Of a stretch of 11,390 bases of DNA, positions 1 through 6,624 are shown one piece after another. A program made the translations under genes and the position numbers. The notes under the pieces are model-generated. The model did not search any database and was not told where the DNA came from. It saw only the letters and a program-made list of their open reading frames with translations. The stretch spans positions 1 to 11,390 of the forward strand of contig JAJYCH010000071.1 in the NCBI GenBank assembly GCA_021778575.1, given 5' to 3'. The stretch's first letter is position 1. Each line of letters begins with the position of its first letter. The DNA comes from Planctomycetota bacterium (lineage in GTDB: Bacteria > Planctomycetota > Planctomycetia > Isosphaerales > Isosphaeraceae).

Positions 1-334
1 GACCTCGACCGAGCGGGCTCAGGAGACTCTCGACGTCACGCTGTCGGAGATCGCCCGGCTCGGCTCCGATGGCGTCGAGTCAGAGGAACTCGACACGATG
101 CGCGCGGGGCTGAAATCGTCGTTGATCATGCAGCAAGAGTCGAGCATGAGCCGGACCGGCTCGCTGGCCTCGGACTGGTTCTACCTCGGTCGGGTCCGGT
201 CCGTGGACGAGATTGCCGGCGCTCTCGACTCACTCACACCCGAGGCGGTCAGCGACTTCGCTCGGAAGAACACGACCGACGGGATGACCGTGCTCACTCT
301 CGGGCCAACCGCGCTCAAACTTCCCGAAGAGTAA
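1..334 (+). CDS. M16 family peptidase-like protein, C-terminal end (5' truncated by window)
   Basis: The window opens inside this gene. The reading frame is open from base 2 and gives 110 residues to the TAA at 332-334. The visible part resembles the last portion of the C-terminal M16 (pitrilysin/processing-peptidase) domain: an amphipathic helix with MQQESSMSRTGSLA, then DWFYLGRVRS, a helix beginning SLTPEAV, and a final strand MTVLTLGP. The downstream neighbour, which is certainly M16, ends the same way (MTIVTVGP). The zinc-binding half would lie outside the window, so I cannot tell whether this copy is catalytic or an inactive partner. It sits 59 bases upstream of the second M16 gene on the same strand, an arrangement typical of paired M16 genes that act together. 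The family call rests mostly on the neighbour and the matching C-terminus. Confidence 0.75.
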   Translation, partial: TSTERAQETLDVTLSEIARLGSDGVESEELDTMRAGLKSSLIMQQESSMSRTGSLASDWFYLGRVRSVDEIAGALDSLTPEAVSDFARKNTTDGMTVLTLGPTALKLPEE

Positions 335-382
335 GGAACGATCGACGGTCTTCGGCTGATACGAACTTATTCATTGATGATT

Positions 383-386
383 GGAG
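383..386 (+). promoter_or_regulatory. Ribosome binding site deciding a TTG start
   Basis: GGAG lies seven bases before the TTG at 394. The next in-frame ATG (residue 52) falls inside the zinc site, so this GGAG supports TTG as the true start of the M16 peptidase. Confidence 0.6.
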
Positions 387-393
387 ATTCCCC

Positions 394-1632
394 TTGCGTT
401 TCCATCACACAGTGCTCGACAACGGTCTTCAAGTGATCGCCGAGCTGAACGACCAGGCGCGATCGGTCGCATCCGGATTCTTCGTGAAGGCCGGCAGCCG
501 CGATGAATCGCCCGAACTGGCGGGGGTATCTCATTTTCTGGAACACATGATCTTCAAAGGAACCCCGCACCGCGACGCGCTCTCGGTCAACCGCGACTTC
601 GACCGCGTCGGCGCGAAGCATAACGCGCAGACCTCCGAGGAAGACACGTTCTATCACGTCACCTGTCTCCCCGAATATCTGCCGAAAGCCTTCGACGTGC
701 TTTCCGATATTCTGCGACCGAGCCTTCGCGAGGAAGATTTCGAGACCGAGAAAAAAGTGATCATCGAGGAAATCCTGATGTATCAGGATAATCCAATGTC
801 CGTCGCCTACGACGCGGCGAAGGCGGCTCACTTTGGTGGTCACCCGCTCGGCCAGAGCATTCTGGGGACCGTCGAATCGATCACCGCGCTGACCGTCGAC
901 CAGATGCGGACCTACTTCGCCCACAAATACAGCCCGGCGAACATCGTCCTGGCCTTCGCCGGCAAGACCGACTGGGACCAGATTGTCGAGCTGAGTAAGT
1001 CTCACTGCGCCGGCTGGGAAGGACCACCGACTCATCGCAGCGCCGTCCCTCCCAAGGGAACAGGGACTTTCGAGGCCCTCCTCCGCGCCGACGACAATCA
1101 GCAGACCGTGATCGGAGTCTCCGACGCCCCCGCTCTCGAAGACGACGATCGGTTCGCGGCGCAATTGCTGGCGACGGTCCTGGGCGACCATACCGGCTCG
1201 CGACTGTACTGGGCCTTGATCGACCCCGGTCACGCCGACGGCGCCGAGCTGTCGTACCAGGACTATAATCGCGCCGGTTCATTCTATACGTTCCTGAGCT
1301 GCGAGCCCGACCAGACTCAAGCCAACCTCGTCCGGGTCCGCGACGTTTACGCCCAGGCGATGACCGGGGGAATCACCGCCGACGAGTTAACCCAGGCCAA
1401 GAACAAGGTCCTGGCTCGATCGGTCCTCCGTTCCGAGCGTCCCATGGGACGGCTCGCCTCGCTCGGCTTTCACTGGACTTACCGACGTGAATACATGTCC
1501 GTCGAGCAAGAGCTGGAACTCTTCGGCAAGGTCACGCTCGAAGACGCCCGACGAGTCCTCTCGAACTGGCCACTCTTGCCGATGACGATCGTCACCGTCG
1601 GCCCGACGACCGATCTCCACTCACCGAAGTAA
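394..1632 (+). CDS. M16 family zinc metallopeptidase
   Basis: This is a 412-residue protein of the M16B type (bacterial relatives of mitochondrial processing peptidase), which cleaves peptides or signal/leader sequences inside a clamshell of two similar domains. The N-terminal domain (about 1-190) starts with the usual strand HHTVLDNGLQVIAE. It holds the inverted zinc motif H47-F-L-E50-H51, with E50 as catalytic base, and the third zinc ligand is E126 in VIIEEIL, 74 residues after H51 as the family requires. The C-terminal domain (about 200-400) includes GSRLYW near residue 270, the segment that normally contributes to substrate binding. The TTG start is chosen because GGAG precedes it and because translation from there begins at the first conserved strand. 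No signal peptide is visible, so a cytoplasmic location is likely. It is probably co-transcribed with the truncated M16 gene before it. The peptide substrate cannot be predicted. Confidence 0.93.
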   Translation: MRFHHTVLDNGLQVIAELNDQARSVASGFFVKAGSRDESPELAGVSHFLEHMIFKGTPHRDALSVNRDFDRVGAKHNAQTSEEDTFYHVTCLPEYLPKAFDVLSDILRPSLREEDFETEKKVIIEEILMYQDNPMSVAYDAAKAAHFGGHPLGQSILGTVESITALTVDQMRTYFAHKYSPANIVLAFAGKTDWDQIVELSKSHCAGWEGPPTHRSAVPPKGTGTFEALLRADDNQQTVIGVSDAPALEDDDRFAAQLLATVLGDHTGSRLYWALIDPGHADGAELSYQDYNRAGSFYTFLSCEPDQTQANLVRVRDVYAQAMTGGITADELTQAKNKVLARSVLRSERPMGRLASLGFHWTYRREYMSVEQELELFGKVTLEDARRVLSNWPLLPMTIVTVGPTTDLHSPK

Positions 1633-1657
1633 ATTTGCGAACGCGTTCCGGACTCGT

Positions 1658-1762
1658 GGTAGGGTCCGCTCCGCAGACCGTGTTTGTCGGTATCGACCCT
1701 GATTTCGCGCCGGAATCGTCAGTTCCGCCGCACCAGGAACGGTCCGCAGAGCGGACCCTACC
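1658..1762. repeat. REP-like inverted repeat pair in the M16-Uma2 intergenic gap
   Basis: Two 24-base arms, 1658-1681 and 1739-1762, are inverted copies matching at 22 of 24 positions and separated by 57 bases. Each begins (read inward) with GGTAGGGTCCGCT. Each arm can also fold alone: on the right, GGTCCGC (1741-1747) pairs perfectly with GCGGACC (1751-1757) around AGA; on the left, 1663-1669 pairs with 1673-1679 with one mismatch. Paired small hairpins in head-to-head orientation are the layout of bacterial REP/BIME elements mobilised by RAYT transposases. I recall similar GGTAGGGTCCGC sequences scattered in planctomycete genomes, but I could not check this. There is no open reading frame of note inside. 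The transcript could fold into a long stem acting as a terminator or stabiliser for the M16 message. The element ends 39 bases before the Uma2 start codon. Confidence 0.7.
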
Positions 1763-1801
1763 TCGACTGATTTTCCTCGATGAACCATCAAGGGGTGTCG
1801 C

Positions 1802-2380
1802 ATGAGCACATCCGTCAAATTTTCCTACCGCCAGTATCAAGAAATGATCCGGCTCGGACTTTTTAACCCACCCGAGGAACATCGCGTCGAATTGATTTTC
1901 GGCAAGATCGTGCCCGTTTATGGAAAAAGCCCGATGAGCCCTATTAATCCCCCGCACGACTCTGCCGTCGATCGTTTGAACGAGTGGAGCTTTGAGGTTC
2001 TTCCGCAAGGGCGGGTCTGGGTCCGCGTGCAAGGATCGATCGGGATCGACGCTTTCGAGAGTCAACCACAGCCCGACCTGGTCTGGCTGATCCGGAAGGA
2101 TTACTCGCGGGCACGACCGACACCCGCCGACGTACTCTTGCTGGTCGAGGTGTCTGATAGCACACTGAAAAAAGACCAGGGACGAAAATCGCGACTCTAC
2201 GCCAAAGCCGGAATTCGCGATTACTGGATCATCAACATTCAGAATCAAACCATCGAGGTCCGGCGCGAGCCGCTTGGCGGCAAATATCAGAGCCTCACGG
2301 TTTATCACGTCGGCGAGAATGTTCATCCACTCGCCTTTCCCGACGTGGCGCTGGCCGTCGGACGCCTTTTCCCGGACTGA
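1802..2380 (+). CDS. Uma2 family endonuclease (DUF820)
   Basis: This 192-residue protein belongs to the Uma2/DUF820 family, which has a PD-(D/E)XK nuclease fold and is greatly expanded in cyanobacteria and planctomycetes; its biological role is largely unknown. Visible landmarks in order are the helix with RVELIFGKIV (E30), a histidine at 52 in the PPHDSAV segment, the acidic pair P91-D92 in QPDLVW, the strand LLVEVSDST with E116, then the basic helix K129...Y133-AKAGI-R-DYW. D92, E116 and K129/K135 are the likely metal-site residues. The length is normal for the family and no active-site position is obviously lost. The start is ATG with AAGGGGTG (1790-1797) upstream. The gene has more A/T-rich codons (AAA, TTT, ATT) than its neighbours and follows a REP-like repeat, a mild hint of mobility. 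The BtuF-like gene begins 22 bases later and may be co-transcribed. Confidence 0.9.
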   Translation: MSTSVKFSYRQYQEMIRLGLFNPPEEHRVELIFGKIVPVYGKSPMSPINPPHDSAVDRLNEWSFEVLPQGRVWVRVQGSIGIDAFESQPQPDLVWLIRKDYSRARPTPADVLLLVEVSDSTLKKDQGRKSRLYAKAGIRDYWIINIQNQTIEVRREPLGGKYQSLTVYHVGENVHPLAFPDVALAVGRLFPD

Positions 2381-2402
2381 TTTTCGTCTCGGAGCTTGAA
2401 TC

Positions 2403-3311
2403 ATGCGGATCGTCAGCTTGCTTCCCTCATTGACGGAACTGGTCTGCGCGCTGGGTCGAGGGGACGAACTGGTTGGCGTGACGCATGAATGCGATTTTCC
2501 GCCGGGCGTCGAGCAACTCCCCCACCTGACCCGGAGCAAGATCCCTCACGAAGCCACAAGCCTGGCGATCGATACGATGGTTGCCGAACAAGGCGGGAGT
2601 CTCTATGAACTGGACGAACTGCTGCTCGACGAACTCCGGCCCGACCTGATCCTGACCCAGGAACAATGCGACGTCTGCGCGGTGAACGAAGCAACGGTCC
2701 GGCGAACGGCGGCCAAACTACCGGGCCAGCCCACCGTCGAGAGCGTGAACCCCACTGACCTCAAGGGCGTCTTCGCCATGTTCCAGAGAGTCGGCGAACT
2801 GCTCGACGCGACAACCGAGGCCGAGGCACTGATCGAAAAATTCGCGGCGACGATTGATTTTCTGGTCAATCACCTGAAAAACACGAAACGTATTGACACC
2901 TTGATCCTCGAATGGCTCAACCCACCGTTCTCCTCGGGGCACTGGAACCCGGAACTGGTCGCCTGCGCCATGGGACAGGAGGTGATCGGCAAGCCTGACC
3001 AACGCTCAAGACGGTTGACCTGGGCCGAGGTCGCCGAGGCTGACCCCGAGGTCATCGTGATCGCGGCCTGCGGCTTTTCGATCGACCGGACGCTGGCGGA
3101 TCTCGACGAACTGGCGACGCGTCGCGACTGGCAAGACCTTCGGGCCGTCCGGAACGGGCGTGTCTACGTCACCGATGGTTCAGCCTACTTCTCCAGGCCT
3201 GGCCCCCGGCTGGAGTCCAGCCTCCGAATCCTTGCCGAGATTCTCCACCCGGAACTGTTTCCGGGCTTCGCGCCTCGCGGATCGTGGCAACACGTGCCGG
3301 CTCGGATCTAG
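2403..3311 (+). CDS. BtuF-like cobalamin/heme-type substrate-binding-fold protein without signal peptide
   Basis: This is a 302-residue protein of the class III periplasmic binding protein fold (PF01497, COG0614), the family of the vitamin B12-binding BtuF and siderophore-binding proteins. The first Rossmann strand, RIVSLLPSLTE, begins at residue 2, followed by VCALGRGDELVGVTHECD. Thus there is no room for a signal peptide, lipobox or anchor, and the protein should stay in the cytoplasm. The inter-lobe motif TQEQCDVCAV (85-94) and LEWLNPPF (169-176), then DGSAYFSRPGPR (258-269), match a cytoplasm-predicted subgroup usually labelled cobalamin-binding protein. No BtuC or BtuD permease or ATPase gene is nearby. 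The start is ATG with GGAG eight bases upstream (2391-2394). The ligand is unproven: cobalamin or a related corrinoid is the family-based guess, and C89/C92 could bind a metal. The gene runs convergently into the prenyl synthase gene. Confidence 0.85.
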   Translation: MRIVSLLPSLTELVCALGRGDELVGVTHECDFPPGVEQLPHLTRSKIPHEATSLAIDTMVAEQGGSLYELDELLLDELRPDLILTQEQCDVCAVNEATVRRTAAKLPGQPTVESVNPTDLKGVFAMFQRVGELLDATTEAEALIEKFAATIDFLVNHLKNTKRIDTLILEWLNPPFSSGHWNPELVACAMGQEVIGKPDQRSRRLTWAEVAEADPEVIVIAACGFSIDRTLADLDELATRRDWQDLRAVRNGRVYVTDGSAYFSRPGPRLESSLRILAEILHPELFPGFAPRGSWQHVPARI

Positions 3312-3343
3312 CAGAGAGCTTCTCCGCTGCTCAAATGCGGTGA

Positions 3344-4351
3344 TCAATGCGAGCGGCGGACGACATACTGCGTCAACGTCCGCAGGACCGCCTTGCACGG
3401 CGAATCGGGCAAGACGTCAAGCGCCGAGGCTGCCATCGACGCGTAGCGTTCGGCCTGTGCCCAGGCGTACTGGGGCGCTTCCGAGTGATCGAGTAGTTCA
3501 CGAACTTTCACTCGATCCTGCGGCGTGGCGTCGGCCAGGAGTCGGCGGATCGACTGGGCATCCTTCGGTGATGAGGTATTCAGGAGCCGGATCAACGGCA
3601 GGGTCAGCTTTTGTTTCTCAAGATCAGTCCCGAGACTTTTACCGGTCGCGCGCTCTTCACCCCAGAGGTCGAGCACATCGTCGGCGATCTGGAAGGCGCT
3701 CCCGAGGTTTCGACCATAGTCGTCGAGCGCCCGGACCGTGGCCTCGGGAGCACCCGCGTAATGGGCTCCCAACCGGCAGCATACGGCGGTAAGCTCAGCG
3801 GTCTTCCCCTGGATGATCGCGAAATAGGCTTCCTCATCGAGGTCGAAGTTTCCCCGGTTGCCAACCTGCTGCATCTCCCCTTCGCAAACCAGGTTCGTCG
3901 CGTGACCGATCCAGCGGCAGGCGAGCGTGGTTTCGAGTGACGCGGCGAGATGAAACGCGTGGGTGAACAGGTAATCACCCATTAGCACGGCGGCTTCGTT
4001 CCCCCACTCGGCGTTTACCGTTGCCACGTGGCGCCGAACGAGGGATTCGTCGAGGATATCGTCATGGACCAGCGTGGCCGTGTGGATCATCTCGACCACG
4101 GCCGCCAGGACCGCGTGGTCGGGCTTGATCTGCCCCGAAGCCCTGGCCGTCAGCAACACCAGCGCCGGACGGAGACGCTTGCCCCGGAAGTCGGCCGAGT
4201 GATCGACCAGTTGCTGGACAAACGGAAACTGGCTCTCGAGCTCAGCGGCAAAGATGCCTTCAGCCTCCGCCAGTTCCGAGGCAATCGGCGCGTAGAGGGC
4301 AGAGAGCTTCCGGCCGATTTCCTCGGATTTCCGCTGTGTGACGGTCGACAT
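3344..4351 (-). CDS. trans-polyprenyl diphosphate synthase (octaprenyl/heptaprenyl type)
   Basis: This 335-residue all-alpha trans-isoprenyl diphosphate synthase adds several isopentenyl diphosphate units to an allylic primer, making the long prenyl tail of menaquinone or other lipids. Seen in order: GKRLRP (57-62, IPP binding), first aspartate-rich motif DDILD (97-101) after MIHTATLVH, RRH, MGDYLF (124-129), GKTAEL (182-187), second aspartate-rich motif DDVLD (224-228), and the family motif GTDLEKQKLTLPLI. Both magnesium-binding motifs are intact. The absence of bulky aromatics just before the first motif (T91, A92) suggests a long-chain product, but length cannot be fixed by eye. The open frame extends upstream into moaC. 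I place the start at the ATG at 4351, because AAGGGGG (4356-4362) precedes it and the family N-terminus begins there. It lies 35 bases downstream of moaC and is probably co-transcribed with it. Confidence 0.93.
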   Translation of the reverse strand: MSTVTQRKSEEIGRKLSALYAPIASELAEAEGIFAAELESQFPFVQQLVDHSADFRGKRLRPALVLLTARASGQIKPDHAVLAAVVEMIHTATLVHDDILDESLVRRHVATVNAEWGNEAAVLMGDYLFTHAFHLAASLETTLACRWIGHATNLVCEGEMQQVGNRGNFDLDEEAYFAIIQGKTAELTAVCCRLGAHYAGAPEATVRALDDYGRNLGSAFQIADDVLDLWGEERATGKSLGTDLEKQKLTLPLIRLLNTSSPKDAQSIRRLLADATPQDRVKVRELLDHSEAPQYAWAQAERYASMAASALDVLPDSPCKAVLRTLTQYVVRRSH

Positions 4352-4386
4352 CTCGCCCCCTTCATGCTCAAACCAGAGAATCCCGA

Positions 4387-4875
4387 TCAGACCGCGGCAA
4401 CCTTGGCCCGGCGAAAATCGCCGCTTCGCCCACCCGACTTGGCTTCGAGTCGGACGCAGTCGATCTCGATCGCTCGGTCGACCGCTTTGCACATATCATA
4501 AATTGTCAAGGCAGCCACGGTCACCGCCGTGAGCGCCTCCATCTCCACACCCGTTCGACCTCGGACGGTGACGACCGACTCGATCCGGATCGTCGAGGCG
4601 TCGACCGTCGCGAAATCGACTGTCACCCCATCGATTCCCAGCGGATGACAGAGTGGGATCAGATCACCCGTCCGTTTCGCCGCCATGATCCCGGCCAACC
4701 GAGCCACGGCGAAGACATCCCCCTTGGCCAGACCACCGTCACGAATCAAATCGAGCGTGCTGGGAGCCAGTCGGACCAGTCCGCTCGCCTGAGCGGTCCG
4801 GAGAGTCGTCTCCTTCGCGGAGACGTCGACCATCCGCGAAGCTCCATCAGCGTCGAAGTGCGTGAGTTCACCCAT
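4387..4875 (-). CDS. moaC: Cyclic pyranopterin monophosphate synthase MoaC
   Basis: MoaC converts 3',8-cyclo-GTP, made by MoaA, into cyclic pyranopterin monophosphate, the first stable intermediate of molybdenum cofactor synthesis, in the cytoplasm. The protein is 162 residues and follows the E. coli protein nearly end to end: LTHFDADG, MVDVSAK, KGDVF with catalytic K51, AAKRTGDLIPLCHPL with H77, GVEMEALTAV, TIYDMCKAV with D127 and K130 (E. coli D128 and K131), and LEAKSGGRSGDF. The ATG at 4875 makes K51 and H77 fall at the E. coli numbers. Seven residues further upstream is an in-frame TTG (4896) without a convincing ribosome site. If the TATAAT at 4911-4916 is the promoter, that TTG would leave almost no leader. 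No moaA, moaB, moaD, moaE or mog gene is nearby. Polyprenyl synthase follows after 35 bases. Confidence 0.96.
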   Translation of the reverse strand: MGELTHFDADGASRMVDVSAKETTLRTAQASGLVRLAPSTLDLIRDGGLAKGDVFAVARLAGIMAAKRTGDLIPLCHPLGIDGVTVDFATVDASTIRIESVVTVRGRTGVEMEALTAVTVAALTIYDMCKAVDRAIEIDCVRLEAKSGGRSGDFRRAKVAAV

Positions 4876-4910
4876 CACGGTTGTCCCGGATTTCAATTCG
4901 TTCTGAAAGT

Positions 4911-4916
4911 ATTATA
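4911..4916 (-). promoter_or_regulatory. Candidate -10 box for moaC
   Basis: A perfect TATAAT reads on the minus strand in the gap between the glycosyltransferase stop and moaC. Transcription would start near 4904, giving a leader of about 28 bases to the ATG at 4875. No good -35 box is visible 16-18 bases further upstream, where the sequence overlaps the end of the glycosyltransferase gene, so the call is tentative. In such a GC-rich region a perfect match is nonetheless notable. Confidence 0.4.
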
Positions 4917-4935
4917 GAGATCGTTCGTTCCTCGG

Positions 4936-6549
4936 CTAGGGGAATCTCGATTTTCGTCGCCTGATCAGTTTCGCCAGCCAGACTCCTTGACGCTCGACCG
5001 ACGCTTCGACGGGGTCATTCGCCAGTCGATCGCGGACTTCGGGCGTCCAGTAGGCCGACCGGCGCGAGACGATCAGCCAGTCCGACCGCGCGGCCTGGTC
5101 CTGGTCGCCCAGGATCAGCGGAATCGCGATCAGGCGGCGGGTCGTGACCACCTTCCCTTGCTCGGGAGCCAGCGTGGGAGCAAGCGCCGCAGTCTCGCCC
5201 ATCTGGGCCTGCCGGGCCAGTTCGTCCAGGATGGGAGCGTTCACGGCATCGCCCCAGTAGGTCAGCTCCAGGCCCAGTTTCTCAGCTCCAGGCAAGCCGC
5301 CGACCAGGAGGTTGTAATAGCTCAGTCCGTAGGGATGAACCAGGATCACGCCGTGAGCCTGGCCAAGCAAGAGTGCGACCAGCCCGATTCTCGCCAGTCT
5401 ACCCGCGCGTCGCCAGAGGTCGGCAAATCCTTTGCCTATCAGAATCGCCATCAACGGAAACACGAGCAGGAACAGCCGTTCGCCGTCATAAACGGGAATC
5501 CGGGTGCTGAACAGGATCAGAAAAAAACCGATGATTCCCGCCAGGAAGATCGAAAACGGATCGTTCCTGCGTTCACGTCCGCCGCCCAACAGTCCCCAGG
5601 CTCCGAGCAGCAGGAGCCCGACGGGGACGGTGGCCAGGAAATAGAACCAGGGGTAATGCCAGGGAACCTCACGGTCGGCGAAGACTTGCCCGAAGTAAAG
5701 AACCTGGATCGAGATCCGTTCAACGCCCGTGCCCAGATAGGCACGAAACCGGTTGATCGAGTCGTACCAGAGCCAGGGCCAGCCGGCGACAAACGTCAGG
5801 AGCCCGACGATGAGCCAGCCCGACCAGGCGATGATCGCCTTCGTCGCCGGCAAGCGAACGAGAGCCCAGACCAGGACGATCGGCGGCAAGAACCAGGCGT
5901 GAATCTTGGTCAGAAGGGCAAGGCCGAGCAAGAATCCAGCGAACCCAAGAGCCAGGATCGGCCGGCGACTGTCGATCGCGCGGACGCTCATCAGCAGCCC
6001 GAGCGTCCAGAAATAAGCGATGAACGTATCGAGCGCCGCGAGATGCGCGTGAGCAAAGACCCGAGGCATGATCGCCAGGCTCAGCCCGGCGACAAGACCG
6101 GCGGAACGGCCATGGCGGCGGCCCGCCGTGATCGCCACCAGACCAACCATTGCCCCGAAGACCAGGGCCGGAGCCATCCGACCCGACACGATGTAAAAGC
6201 GAACCGGGTCGGGAGTTCCGTGAATCGCTTGCTCGAACGGCTCACCCAGGATCGAGGCAATTCCAAGCAGCCAGCGCCCGAGCGGAGGGTGCTCGGCATT
6301 ATCCCGAAAGACGAAATCGACGGTCGCGCGGTCGAGGAACTTGCTGATCCCTTTCGCCCGGAGCGTGGTCAGGTAAGTTCGGCCCGGCCGGACGTCGAGC
6401 GGTTCGTCGATCGTGATCCCCGGGTCGGCGATCGTGAACGCGACGGCCAGGAACGCAACCAGGCCCAGAGCCCAGCCGATCCGCCCCACACTCCAGAAAT
6501 GTCGAAGCGAGCCGGACTCGATCACACGACTTGATGAAGGTTCTTCCAT
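4936..6549 (-). CDS. GT-C type membrane glycosyltransferase (GT39/ArnT/PMT-like)
   Basis: This 537-residue integral membrane protein has roughly ten to twelve hydrophobic segments, in the style of PMT/ArnT glycosyltransferases that move a sugar from a polyprenyl-phosphate donor onto lipid, glycan or protein outside the cytoplasmic membrane. The first helix (about 25-42) is followed by TIDEP (46-50), whose acidic pair is where GT-C enzymes hold their catalytic aspartate. Next comes EHPPLGRWLLG (86-96), like the HPPL loop of ArnT-type proteins, then HAHLAALDTF (167-176), GWPWLWYD (256-263) and PVYDGERLF (352-360). The C-terminal soluble part has HPYGLSYYN and a LTYWGDAVN segment (429-437). I recall the latter pair from many annotated family 39 proteins. 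The ATG at 6549 is the only reasonable ATG start, though no strong ribosome site precedes it. Donor and acceptor are unknown. The polyprenyl synthase two genes downstream could supply the lipid carrier, which is speculative. Confidence 0.82.
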   Translation of the reverse strand: MEEPSSSRVIESGSLRHFWSVGRIGWALGLVAFLAVAFTIADPGITIDEPLDVRPGRTYLTTLRAKGISKFLDRATVDFVFRDNAEHPPLGRWLLGIASILGEPFEQAIHGTPDPVRFYIVSGRMAPALVFGAMVGLVAITAGRRHGRSAGLVAGLSLAIMPRVFAHAHLAALDTFIAYFWTLGLLMSVRAIDSRRPILALGFAGFLLGLALLTKIHAWFLPPIVLVWALVRLPATKAIIAWSGWLIVGLLTFVAGWPWLWYDSINRFRAYLGTGVERISIQVLYFGQVFADREVPWHYPWFYFLATVPVGLLLLGAWGLLGGGRERRNDPFSIFLAGIIGFFLILFSTRIPVYDGERLFLLVFPLMAILIGKGFADLWRRAGRLARIGLVALLLGQAHGVILVHPYGLSYYNLLVGGLPGAEKLGLELTYWGDAVNAPILDELARQAQMGETAALAPTLAPEQGKVVTTRRLIAIPLILGDQDQAARSDWLIVSRRSAYWTPEVRDRLANDPVEASVERQGVWLAKLIRRRKSRFP

Positions 6550-6596
6550 GACACCGATTATGAACCAGCGAGAGCCCGATGGCGAGTCAGTAAACG

Positions 6597-6624
6597 AAGG
6601 AAAAGGTTGATCAGAACGTCAACC
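6597..6624 (-). terminator. Weak intrinsic terminator-like hairpin after GNAT
   Basis: On the minus strand GGTTGA and TCAACC form a perfect six-base stem around an eight-base loop (6605-6624), followed at once by TTTTCCTT. The stem overlaps the GNAT stop codon. Six pairs with only three G-C is weak, so it may attenuate rather than stop reading into the glycosyltransferase gene. Confidence 0.3.

Noticed and set aside
367..1233. A 288-codon minus-strand open frame inside the M16 peptidase
   Set aside because: It is the antisense shadow of a protein with an intact zinc site and shows no recognisable features.
2600..2650. Repeated GACGAACTG-like units
   Set aside because: They encode a Leu-Asp-Glu-rich helix (ELDELLLDEL) in the BtuF-like protein and are explained by codon choice.
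3310..3331. Imperfect hairpin (AGCAG...CTGCT) between the converging BtuF-like and prenyl synthase genes
   Set aside because: The position suits a two-way terminator, but the stem has an internal loop and neither strand has a T run after it.
5262..5293. Twelve-base direct repeat TCAGCTCCAGGC, twice within 32 bases
   Set aside because: It lies inside the glycosyltransferase coding region in different codon phases and looks like chance from common Leu, Glu and Gly codons.
4987..6534. A 515-codon open frame on the + strand, antisense to the membrane glycosyltransferase
   Set aside because: Its product is full of Arg, Gln, Asp and Pro with no domain, and it is the mirror of a convincing hydrophobic protein. 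Long antisense frames are common in GC-rich genes.
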